Below, piece by piece: positions 11,704-22,681 of a stretch of 64,000 bases of DNA. The position numbers were made by a program, and so were the translations under genes. Every line of letters begins with the position of its first letter. The first letter of the stretch is position 1. Source of the DNA: Ceraceosorus guamensis. Taxonomy: Eukaryota > Basidiomycota > Exobasidiomycetes > Ceraceosorales > Ceraceosoraceae. The stretch spans positions 124,001-188,000 of the forward strand of contig NW_020290034.1 of the NCBI RefSeq assembly GCF_003144195.1, read 5' to 3'. The notes under the pieces are model-generated. The model made no database searches and had not been told where the DNA came from. It was given only the letters and a program-made list of their open reading frames with translations.

Positions 11704-14083
11704 ATGTCGAGCAGTGCCAAGCAGGCTGGCACTCCACCGCAGCCCACACCGGGTCATATGCCAGGTACACGGGGTGAGCAGAATCGCTTCGGGCATGCTC
11801 ACACACTTTTCTTCACTCACACCTTCTTCTACGCGTCCCTTGATACAGGAAACTTGACTCCCTCACAAACCAGGGCGCTCTATAGGTTGTGGTCTCGATT
11901 CTTTAGACTTTGCCAAGAGCCAGCAGCGCCCGGCTCACTTGGATCGACGAGCAATTCGGTCAGCGCAAGCAGCTCAGCGGGAGGCAAAAATGCTGGCGCG
12001 AACACACCCTATTCCACGAGTGGTTCGACGAGTCAAAACGAAGCTTCGTCCTCTTCTCGATCTGATCTCAGGGGCAAGACTGCCGCGCACTCGGATTCCT
12101 CTCAGCTTGGTGGTCGAGCGACATCTAGCCATACACGACTTGACTCTGGCGTCTCTACCTTGTCTGGAGGTGGAGTGGGTGGATCCAAGCTGGGCAGAAG
12201 GGTGTCTGCTGGTGCTCCTCCCAGCTCGCTGAATGGCGCCTCCGATTCGACCTCAACCAATGGTCCTCATCTTGGCTCCAGAATTCCAAGAGACGATGGA
12301 GTAAAAGACGAGCTCAAGACGCTTGAAGAGGCAAAGGAGATGAGGACATTCTTGGATAGGTACGGAGGCGAAAGGCTGAGAACGGTGTTTTGGGAAATGG
12401 TCAAAGGCGAGCATCCGGATGCCCTCATGCTGCGCTTCTTGAGAGCGAGGAAATGGGACGTGGATCGTGCTATTGCCGTCATTGGAGCTACTGCAGCCTT
12501 TCGAATCGAGTGAGTGGATGCGCAAAGCAGCCAAGCTAAATCTTGCAATCAGAAGACGAAGCCTGACACGATTCGAGTGGCGTCTGTGCGATGTGATAGA
12601 AACGACGTCGAAGCTCTAGTTCGAGGTGGTGAGCTGGAACTTTGCAAGACCAAAGGTGGACGCAATATCTTCCAAAATGGAATTTCATACGTATACGGCG
12701 CATCGTACACTGGCGAACCCATCTACTTCATCGAAGTCGGCTCCCACTTTTCACATGCGCAGACCCAATCGGAATTGAAGCGCGCCATCATTCTGCTGCA
12801 AGAATGGTTGAGCATGCTGATGCCTCCTCCAGTCGAACAAAAAGTAGTAGTCTTTAATTTGCGCAACTTTGGACTGAGGAATATGGATTGGTGGACGGTG
12901 TTCTTCATGGTCAAGACTATGGAGAGCTACTATGTGGAGAGCTTGGCTAGAGTATACGTTCATTGCCCACCCTGGATCTTCAGACCCATCTGGGCAATCC
13001 TGCGCCCACTGCTCGACCCTGTCGTGCGCGACAAGGTCCGTCTTACGAGCACGGTAGAGGAGCTTTCAGATCACATTCCATGGGATCATTTGCCGAAGGA
13101 TTCGATGGGCGGCGGGGCAGATTGGGGTTTCAGCTACCCGGTGAGCAAGCAGAATGAGTCAGCATCAGGACCGATGCGGGGTTCATAGACTGATAAAAAA
13201 TGGTCGCCTCTCCCCTGCTTCATCGCGTTGCTCGCAGCTGCCCGATTCGCAAGAGAATGATTTGCAACTCGATACTGAAACGCGCGATCGGTTGCGAGCA
13301 GCTTATTCGGAAATCGCCATGGATTTTGAGCGGTCCACTGCGCGCATCATTCGACGGTACCAAGCAAAAGCCGCATCTCGCTCCGTTGCTGATGGGTTTT
13401 CATCAGCCGACGTGTCGGACGAGGATTACGTTGACGATGACGATGAAGAAGAAGACGGCAGTGCTAGCTTTGCTGAGGATCTCAAAGCTCAGCGTGATGT
13501 TTTGGCGACTCGCTTGCGGGTTGCGTGGCTAAGACTAGCACCCTACGTCGTCGGAAGGAGCAAGTATCACAGGTGGGGCGTGGTTAATGATGACGGGATC
13601 GTCCGGTGGAATTATCACACGTTAGAAGGCAAGCACGAGGTGCAGACGTGCGGAGAGGGAACCACTCTGGGAGCGTTGGAAGCTGGACTGGAGCAAATCG
13701 AGGCTGCTCAAAAGCATGCCGATACGACCGCTGTGGTGGAAGAGCCATCCCAATCCAACGGGCTCGTGGTGGAGAATGGTAGACACAGACGTCAGAGGAC
13801 TGGAGGTACGGGCACTCGAGCTTTGGACGAAGCGCTCGGTCTGGACACGGGAGATGTGGACCTTCAAGATGCTCCGACTGCGCCCGCCACAACTTCCGAC
13901 AAGACGGATCAGACCTCTTCCACTGCAAAACCTGCCGAGACAGCCTCTGAAGGAAGTCCCGTCTCACCGCTCAAGACCATTTCGACCGATCAGGAGCAGC
14001 AGCAGCAGACTCTTGAGACATCCTCCGTCGATGCCGTGGTGCCTGTCCATCCCCTAGAGGCGTCGAGTGACAGTCAGGCATGA
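11704..14083 (+). CDS. CRAL-TRIO domain lipid-transfer protein (CSR1/Sec14-like)
   Basis: Four exons: 11704-11773, 11849-12509, 12600-13140 and 13238-14083, 705 residues. Residues about 214-244 form the CRAL-TRIO-N helix (LMLRFLRARKWDVDRAIAVI). The lipid-binding CRAL-TRIO fold follows to about residue 430: KGGRNIFQNGISYVYG, GEPIYFIEVGSHF, VVVFNLRNFGLRNMD, SLARVYVHCPPWIF and LDPVVRDKVRLTSTVEEL. These elements match the yeast Csr1 subgroup of phosphatidylinositol transfer proteins, acting in cytosol, lipid droplets or at membranes. The long C-terminal part (430-705) is acidic and low-complexity. For intron 1, a GTGAGC donor at 11774 and a GTACAC donor at 11765 are both in phase; I chose the stronger GTGAGC. 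This 75-base intron has no stop, so its retention would still give a full protein. Confidence 0.88.
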
Positions 14084-14524
14084 GGCCTGAAGTGCGCTGC
14101 CGCGCAATCATTCCACCCAGACCTTTTCTCCTGCACTGCTTTCGCCTCCCCCCTTAACCCACCCCACCAGCACTCTTCCGCCCGCATCGTCTCATTTTCC
14201 CGCTCGCCTTTACGCTCTGGATTGTCGTTCCTTTGCCATCTCTTGCTTCCCATGTCACCTTTAGCCTGCCTCTCGCAAGACAATCAATTCGATTCGAGTC
14301 TTGGTTCGTCAGAGCGCGTGCATACGCGTATCGATGACGCTCGCTTGTGGGCCTTGCTATCACTGCACGGCCTCTCTCTGGCAAAGATTCACAGACTCGT
14401 CTTGACACGGAGCACCTCAAGATGGTATGTTACAAAAGAAACGCGCGAAGCTTCTAGTAGAGTCTTCCAATCTTCATCTTCATCGCCGTCGTGTTGGGTC
14501 TGCGATTCGAAGAGATGCATTTCA
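14084..14524. other. Convergent 3' interval
   Basis: 441 bases between the CRAL-TRIO stop and the RdRP stop. It is pyrimidine-rich just after the CRAL-TRIO stop; no gene or repeat of note. Confidence 0.4.
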
Positions 14525-17500
14525 TCAGCGATACGAAAAAGAAAATGCTAGGGCGCTGCAAGCGAGACGAGACGGATTCACCATTCGACTCACGTTGTAA
14601 ACGTGCCGGCACCGGTGCGAGTGCCAACAGCTTGTGCTTTGATGCCAAGCGTCGTATTCCAGGCAACGTCGAAGCCAAAAGAGGGCTGCTTAGCCTCGGC
14701 ACCGAGCAGATGAGCGCAGCTCGTAAGGATGATCGTGAGCCTCTGCAGCTCTTGAGCATCGAGGAGAGACAAAGGGTTCGGAGCGGCTGCCTTGTCCTTG
14801 TCGATGTTCGCGATGGGCCAAGCAGAGGGTGTGCTGGGCCACGCGTGAAAGTACGCTTCGAGCTCTTCAAAAGTCCTAGGCGATGCGCCAGAGCTTGATC
14901 TAGGATGGGAAGGTGATGACGGCGCCCTATTCTTCGTCGGTGATCGGGTGATTCTATCTTCTCCTTCAAAATTGCGCCTCCGCTCATCTCGAGATGCTTC
15001 TGCTGCCAAAGATCGTTTCAAGTCTCTGTAGAAGTTAAGGGTCTCCCGAACGTGATGCAAGACGGCGTTCTTCTGCGGATCTGGTAGACGTCCCTTTGTC
15101 AAAGCCTCTAACCATGGCGCGGTCAAGTCTGCGTCGACTTCCACGGCTGCATTTTCCTCGAGGTCCTGGCGGTACTTGGTCTGTATAGCACGGCTCGCCT
15201 GTCGACAGCAACATCGAATTGGTCAGTCTCCTGCGCACAGAGACTTGGGAACTTCGGGCTCACTTTCTCGCCGGCTGCCGCAAGAGTCGAAAGAATGTAC
15301 GGAGGAAGGTGCGAAGCGCGCTGGGCTTCTCTTCGACCATCATCGGCCGAGGTGTGTCTGCTGCAAGACTCCATCGCGGCGGCTGTCAGCCGTGCCGCAT
15401 GAGCTTGATCATCCGCGCTTCGACCCACCTGAACCAATCCGGCAATTTGCGATCAAATTCGCGCTTGTCTCGACTCAACACCTCTGGCTTGATCGTAAGA
15501 CCCGTCTTGCCTCCATCCATGCTGTTGTTAACTATCGTCAGTGCGAGCAGTCCCGAATGTGAGTCGGAGTGGTGGACGCGTGAGAAAGACGTTTTATTCT
15601 CTCACACTTGAAAGCAAATTCTTTGGCTTTGTCGCAGTCAGTGCCTTGCTCGTACTGAACGACTTGATGCAAATGACCATAGACGCCACGAAAGTCCGGT
15701 CTCAGCAGCGGGTCTAAGATGACGTTGCACAATTTGGCGTCCCTCGCGTCCGTGTCCCCTGCTCCTCTGAGCGTCGACTCGATGAAGTGCGAGACCTTGC
15801 GGCTGTCCTTCCTGAAGAATTGCTGTTGCCAAGAGGGATCCGCGCACGAAAAGTGCACAGGTGCATTCTTAAAGTCGTCGGTCAAGGGACCCCAAAACAC
15901 CCTGACGAGATCGCCATCGTAATCTCCCCCGCTCAGCATGTCGGCAAGAGGCCGCTGGCCCTTCGTACTGAAAATGACCACGTCCGGATACGCCGCCAAG
16001 GCTGGATGACTGACGGCTCTGACTTTCTGAATGTCCGTCGGAAGAAGACATGGGTGACGCGTAACGAGAACATCCATGTTATCGAGCACTCCTACGCGCA
16101 TGCCGGTGACGGGGTCGGTTGGAGCTTGATCACCAAATCCTAGGTGTATGGTCCCCTCCTCTAGAACGCCCGCAGGGTCGGGAATTACGATTGCTTCTGC
16201 GCTTTGCGCGACAGGGACCTGTCAAACAGTACTCGTCATCTGAGCAAGAGGTGCGTAAAGATGCGCAACAAGCTGCTCTCACCGCAAAGTCACGAATGAC
16301 GGTCTGCAAAGCGACGTGCAAGACTTCGCGCAGGGCCCTGGCAAGCATAGCACAATTTGCAGGCTCAAATCCAGAGATGAGCGCATCATAAGCTCTCTGA
16401 TGAACGCCCAAGCTTCGTGCTCGATAGCCTAACCCCGCTGCGCTGTCGTCGCTACTTGCAGAAGGTGCCATCGTGGTGGAGGAAGGCGTGCCATCGTCAT
16501 CGTCGCTCAAGTCTTCGTCATCTGAGTCTGCACTGAATCGGCTGAGGCCTTTGGCCCTGGCATCGCACGGTGCTGCATGGCGTGCCCGCGCAGCAGTCAC
16601 ACCTCCTAGTATGTCGACCTCTTTAGCTAGACGCTCACGCATCGAATCTGAAGAGCCGTTCTCGCTCTGTAAGAGGCAGAGACGACCGGCGATCGCTTCA
16701 AGTTGGGCGGTCTGCAAGTCGATGATGGTCAAGGGACTGACGCCATTATGTTCCAGCACCAGAATAATCTGTGGGAAGCGGAGAGGCAGACTTGAGCCAA
16801 AGAGGGGAGCGGTTGGCAGTCCAATCCACTTGCGCCGTCTCACCTGCTTGGAAAGCTTGCTCGGAAGACTCAATCGAGCAGGCGTGACGATATCAAAGGT
16901 GTTGTGGCTTGGGTCTCGAACGGATGCCTCTCCCAACTTCAGCTTCACCTGACTGTCTCGGCAAGTGATGGAGAGAGCGCTCGCCGTGGTGCTGGCGACA
17001 TCGGCATACCACACGCCTTTGGCACCAGCAAATCGGCCTTGAAAAGCTGCAGGGATTGTAGGCAGACCAAGTTCCTGGGCGAGAGCGCACAGAGCACTTC
17101 TCGTGATCGAGCCGGCGCCATCCGTCATGACGCTTCCGACATTTCCAGCTTCTGTATTCTCGAGATCCTGTTCGTAGTGGATCTGAGGAATGATGACGCC
17201 AGCGACCGTCTTTGAGGTGATGAGCGCTGCGCGACTCAGATACTTGACGAGCAGAGACTCCTCATTGTGCCGCCACTCTCCCATCCAGCTGTACAGGTCC
17301 CATATGCACTGTGGATGGTTGGATGGGAGGCCGGCACCGTCTATGACAAAGAAAAGCACAGCTCCGTCGCGCACTGTGAAAGCCCGATATGTGCGACCAC
17401 ATAGGATCATGGGCAGGCAGAGGAAATCTCGCAACGCTCTGGCCTGCTTTGGGTCCCACACACTTTTGGCCGTCTTCTCATCCAACCGCAGGCGGAGAAC

Positions 17501-18971
17501 GCTAGTGCTGCCGAACCTTCTGGTAACCTGGTGGAGAAGGAGTGTCAGATCAAAGACTCTGTTTAGAGTCAATAACGACTCACCCTTGTGCTCGGGGAAA
17601 GCTTTGGCGGCGCCAGCCTGACGGAGAAGCGCTCTGAGGCCTCGGTGGCCACTACGCCTCTAAGACATATGCGACCCTGCTGTCCCGAAGAACTCTCCTC
17701 GTCATACTGCTTAAAAGCGGAGAGGACGCTCTTCGGGAAGGGGCACCCATCCAGGGCGCCTTTCCACAAGAGAGCGCGATTGTTCGGCTGCAGCAGCCGC
17801 TCAACCGCATCCATGGCTGTCGGCTGCCGCAATTGCTTGAGAAGATCAGACCTCGAAAGCTTGTCCCAGTCAAGCCGCTTCCTCGACACCAGTCCGGCTA
17901 GGTAAAATTGCATGAGCCACGGGACACCCTGAGGTGAATGGGCATTCGCGTCTAGGCGTCGCTGAAGCAGTCCAGGATCAGCGATGCGATAAGCGGTAGA
18001 GCGACTCGAATGTGGGCCGATCGATGGTGATTGAGTCGGCGAAGAGGTGGTCGCTGTGCCCATCGCATTCACCGGATTTGTTTGGGGCTGCAAATCTCTC
18101 TTGACCTTCTTTGTGGGTGAAGGGCGATCTTCTGGAATGGGATCATCATCCACAGCATCGTAGAATTCAGGAGAGGGCCTACGTCGTTGCCAAGTTGATC
18201 TCGGTTCATGGTGGTCTAGTCTGCCAAAAATTGGGAGAGGGGGCAGCGGCAGAGGCACAGCTTGCGACATCTGGTCGGCATTGCAATTGTCGTTTCCCAT
18301 ACTCCCTCCCGCAACGCCGCTATCCTGAGTGCCAGCACCGCAATGCTCGACGGTCGAAGACGACGACAGGGACAAGTTTCCAAGATCTGCGGACGGTTGG
18401 GCAAAAGGCTAGCGTCTCAGTGGGAGCACTCGGACACGAGTCTCGCTCGTCTTACCCTGGCTAGTATTGGCAGCTAATTCTTGCAGCGCCTCATGAGCTC
18501 GTGCTTGCACGACCTCGCAGAACCGATGTAAGCGAGATGAGAGTTCTGGCTGTTTCTGTTGGGCGTTCTGGCTTGTGTGACTCCTCGAGCTGGTTGGCAG
18601 TAAAGGTACTCTAGCTCCTTCGAATCGCACCGGGTGAGAGCTCGCTCGAACACCGCTGGTATTGGCAAAAGCAGGCTTTGTGGTCGAGCACGGAGCGGTG
18701 GCAGGCACTGGCAGTCCTGCATCGATGTATGCGTCATGCAGCGCAGGCAGATTCTCACTGAATAAGAGCTGCGCACGGCGAGCCCAGTAAACACTGACCA
18801 GCGATTAGCTGCGAGATGTGCGGTGCACCAGATCCACCATCGACTCACCATGACTTCACTCTCGTGTTGGCCAAGTCTGAGCAGATCACCCGAATCTTCG
18901 TCGCAAACGGAACGCAGGTGCTCTAACAGAGCCTCAGCGGAGCGCCATTGATCGGAAGCGGTGTGTGGCAT
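14525..18971 (-). CDS. Cellular RNA-dependent RNA polymerase (QDE-1/RdRP family, RNA silencing)
   Basis: Ten exons: 18971-18849, 18768-18456, 18386-17584, 17527-16844, 16768-16283, 16218-15606, 15531-15429, 15360-15264, 15198-14594 and 14555-14525, 1285 residues. The catalytic motif DYDGD sits at residues 902-906 inside MLSGGDYDGDLVRVFW; these aspartates bind the metal ions in all eukaryotic RdRPs. Other family blocks are VTRRFGSTSVLRLRLDE, GVWYADVAST, MRVGVLDNMDVLVTRHPC and KTGLTIKPEVLSRD. The enzyme copies single-stranded RNA into double-stranded precursors of small RNAs. The first 270 residues are poorly conserved and polar; an acidic Ser/Asp stretch lies just before exon 5's middle. The first exons, the choice of acceptor at 15361, and the short last exon are the weakest boundaries. 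The 75-base intron 16769-16843 is in frame and stop-free; it is called because removing it restores the family's KLSKQIILVLEHNGV block. Confidence 0.9.
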
Positions 18972-20656
18972 TGTTGAGGAGCTTGTCAGATGATGGCAGA
19001 GAAAGGGAGGAAAGCAAGAATGACTCGTTTGCCGCGTCAACAGGCAGAGTCCACCTCTGGTGCAATTCGGGTGACGGAATGAGAGCCAGTGGCCTATGAG
19101 GCTATGTGGAGGACCATGATGGTCAGTAATGAATGAGTCGTGAGGCGATCATGCCGTTAGAGTCTTGCGCCTTTGCAGCAAACGCCCCGTTCATGGTCAG
19201 CAGCTGTCATCGTGAGTTTGGTAGACAGACAGGAGCTGCGAATGTTGGGCGCTGCCAAGCAGGTGCTCTTAAACCATGGCAAAGTGGTACGTGATGTTGA
19301 TCAAATTGACTGTCAGTTTGAGTCTGGGATAGATGTTTGAGGATCCGCGGCGATGGCGGTACATATACAAAGGCATATATGCAATGACAATCACATTTGT
19401 GGACCACAATTAAGCAAGAGTCTTGAGTGCGATCCTGCTGCAAAACGCGTGACGGCGTGCGCTTCTGCTGCTCCGTCTTCACACGGAGCTCGCGCCCGTT
19501 TTAGCGCCAAGACAGGAGCAGCAGCAGCAGAGGCCGGCCCAGCTGGGGGCGTCGACGTATCATTCAAAATCATTGCAGACGGGGGTCAAAGTCAAAAGTC
19601 TCCCTAGCTGCACCAGAAAGCCTGTAGGCCTGAACCAAAACGTAAGACATCGACCAGTCAAGAGTGTCATATATGCAAGTCAAAGTGATGATGACCACTT
19701 TGGAGCAGAAACACAAATTGCGCTACATACATTTTAGATGAAAGCGTTAGATGCTGTGCACGCTGGAGAGACCGAGAGAGGTCGTGCATGAAACATGGCA
19801 AGCTGTGTCTGAATTAAGCAACTTGACGAGAGAAGACTTCTCACACACAACAATCGTGAACGACTTCGCAGATTCGCACGCGGTGTATATCGATTCATAG
19901 AATCGACCGGCGTAGGCAATCGCCATGCATCAGCAATCACGAATCGCGTGAATAGCATGCCCTTAAGAACAAGTCAGGATCGAGGATCATTTTGATTCTA
20001 ATTGTCACTCGTGACTCAGACTCCTGACTCATACTTGTGATCGTATTTTGTTGGATGGCTGCATGCATGATGGCGGCGCCAAAGGTTGCCAACTTTTGCT
20101 TGAAGTCTGCTAATTGGCCTATATAGCTCGGCACGAGGTGTAGAATTCACGTGATCTTAACGAATCGTGGTGATTCTGATTGTGACAGCAACGCCGCACG
20201 CGCCCCCAGCTCCGAGCACGGCTAGATGTGGGCGCAAAGCGTACGTTGCGCTGCATGGCTGAAGATGATCCATCTATACATACGCGAGCCTCGATCGAAA
20301 GCTGCCGCATCAGCAGCTCTTCACGTTCGACTTTGAGACTGCATCACGCTTGACAGCATCAGCGACTTAATTTGGACTCAGACTGATCAGTACGATCTTT
20401 GGATCGCCGACCTCTGGCCTGAATAGCTGATGCATTCGAGCTCATCCACAAGCTTGGCCTACACGTCCTGTAGCTAGGCGTATCTCACGCCCCCAGTCCG
20501 TTGTCCACTCGATCTTCTGTGCGGGGCGCAGGTGTGCTCTTCATTCCCATCGTCCACCTTGCCGACTCGATCTCTCAGGCAGTCAACCCACGTCAACCGA
20601 AAGACAGAAGCCACAATCGCAAGCTTGACTGGTCACCTCTCGATCCCTTCGGTACG
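18972..20656. promoter_or_regulatory. Divergent interval between RdRP and EMC3
   Basis: 1.7 kb without a credible gene. It contains several TCACGA words (19850, 19936, 20000-20040, 20140-20175) and a TATATA word near 20117. Small open frames here have no family features. Confidence 0.4.
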
Positions 20657-21849
20657 ATGGTGTTGACGCAGGATCTGCTGCTGGATCCGTCCATCAGGAC
20701 GTGGGTTCTGCTGCCCATCTTGGCAGTGATGGTGGAGGTGGGCTTGCTGCGTCACTACATTACTCAGCTGATTGGGAGCAAGCCCAAAGGTACCAAGCCA
20801 GAGCTGCTACGAGAACAGTGAGTCGGCGCGTCCCGATCGTCCGAAGTGACATGGCCTTGCTCGGAGGAAATGGCGCACCGTCTGACCCTGAATTGCTCCA
20901 CTTGCTCTCCAAGACGCATTCTGACGCGAGCTCAAACCACTCGAGCCAACGCCTGGTACCTCTCACCCTCATCGCTCGCAACGAGAAAAGACTGGCTAGC
21001 TGAGGTGCTCAGCAACGGCAGCTACGTCAATCCCAAAGAAGAGCCAAAGAAGTCCAAGAATCCAAACGAACCGGAAATGCCAGCGAATCCTTTGAGCAAT
21101 CCAGATCAGATGGAAGCCATGATGGATCAGCTCAAGAAGAGCATGGTCATGATGGTGCCGCAGACGGTCATCATGGGTTGGATCAACTGGTTCTTCAGCG
21201 GATTCGTATTGCGTGAGTCGGATGTCTGGTTTGGACGACTGCGCCCCATCGATGCCGGAGCGTCGCCGTCAATGACGTACAAAGGATCGCATACATGTTT
21301 GGCGTGCGCTGTGCTTATCATTCTGCTTCGTGCGAGACCAGTACGCCTGCCATTCCCTCTGACGCTACGCTTCAAGCTGATGCTGCAGCGAGGTATCGAC
21401 ACGCAAGACATGGACGTCTCATGGGTCAGCTCCATCTCGTGGTACTTTTTGTGCCTATTTGGTCTCAATGCGGTGTTCAGACTGATTCTTGGCGAGGGCA
21501 ATGGTGAGTGATGCAATCCCCTTCAGCCCAAGATGTTCGGGCCATGTACTGCAGCAAGGCGAGGAAAGTGGCTCTGTCCTGACATCTTCGAACCTTGCAT
21601 GGCCTGTTTGCAGCTGCGGACGGCACGAGGGACTTGGCTGGCATGTCGTCCCTGGGAGTGGGTGCGGGTCCGGCGGCAGGTGCTCCACCCAACCCTTTCG
21701 CGGCAGCGACGGGAGGAGCTTCTGCTGGACCCGACTACGCGAAGCTTCATGCACAAGAAAAGGAGAATGTGGAACTGATCTCGACGCTTGGGAACAGGTG
21801 GCACGGGTCAGGGGTCGAGGAGAGGGTGTTGGCGATGTATGCCTTGTAG
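20657..21849 (+). CDS. EMC3: ER membrane protein complex subunit 3
   Basis: Four exons: 20657-20817, 20914-21212, 21342-21503 and 21614-21849, 285 residues. The sequence follows EMC3 throughout: an N-terminal membrane helix (TWVLLPILAVMVEVGLLRHY), the MDQLKKSMVMMVPQTVIMGW amphipathic segment, WINWFFSGFVL, LPFPLTLRFKLMLQRG and DVSWVSSISWYFLCLFGLN. EMC3 belongs to the Oxa1/YidC insertase superfamily and forms the membrane groove of the EMC, which inserts tail-anchored and multipass proteins into the ER. The length is typical (about 260-290). The tail is Gly/Ala-rich and then ends with the conserved EKENVELI and GVEERVL blocks. All three introns are GT-AG with consistent phase. The start is the only ATG giving the conserved N-terminus. 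Confidence 0.95.
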
Positions 21850-22681
21850 AGCAGAAGCTGCAGCGCTGCACAGTCTCTGTTTACGCATCGTAGACCGCAA
21901 GACTCAAATGTAGTGTGCATGGCGGAATGAGGATGCGCATTCCTTTGCAGGCAGCAGTATCGTGGACGTTTGATGCGCATTAGCATTCAGAGGTGACTCG
22001 TGACTGTTGCGTCACCCAGGCTGTCACTCTGAATGGCGCACGCGCCTTGGGCAGGATGTGTGAGGTCACATTTGCACATCCTATGATTCCATGAACCCCG
22101 GCGAGGAGGGGGCTTTTCGAGGTGCCTCGATGGTATTCATCAAGCTGGCAAGCCGAGTGCCGGCGAGAGGTGGAGAAGGGTGCGTTGATGGTCCGCTGTG
22201 CGCTGTGCGTGCGCCCTGTGCGGATATCCGCGGATGTGTGCGCAGCTGTGCGGACACGCGAGCTGTGAGCATATGCGCGATGATGCGAGTAGTGGGTCAA
22301 AGCAGTGCAGCGAAGCACCGTGCGCCGTACAAGCAGAGTGACCTCGTCACGAGTCTCTCGTCTTCCCCACACCATCCCATCATCCACCTCACGGCCCTTC
22401 ACTCAATTCCCCGACGACGTAGGAAGCGCTCGGGGCAGCTCTCTACGTAGCGCTTGCGTGCTGCTAATTGCGTTCGACGTGCTCCGCGAAGCGTTCCCAC
22501 ATAGCCTGAGCGAGCGATGAAGGGCGCGGGTAGGGGTGCGGGTGCGACGAATACTTGACAATCTCTGCACCATCTCGACCTGCAAGTCACAACGAGCAGC
22601 AATCACACGATTTCCCATCTGCAATACAGCACATTTCGGTTCTCCAAAGGAGACGGGTCTAATTCAAAAAGAAGGTCCGAA
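21850..22681. promoter_or_regulatory. Interval between EMC3 and the GPHR gene
   Basis: 832 bases containing the EMC3 3' end and the promoter of the next gene. A GTGCGGA/GTGCGC-rich stretch near 22195-22265 and TCACGA words near 21993 and 22340 are the only visible structure. Confidence 0.4.
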
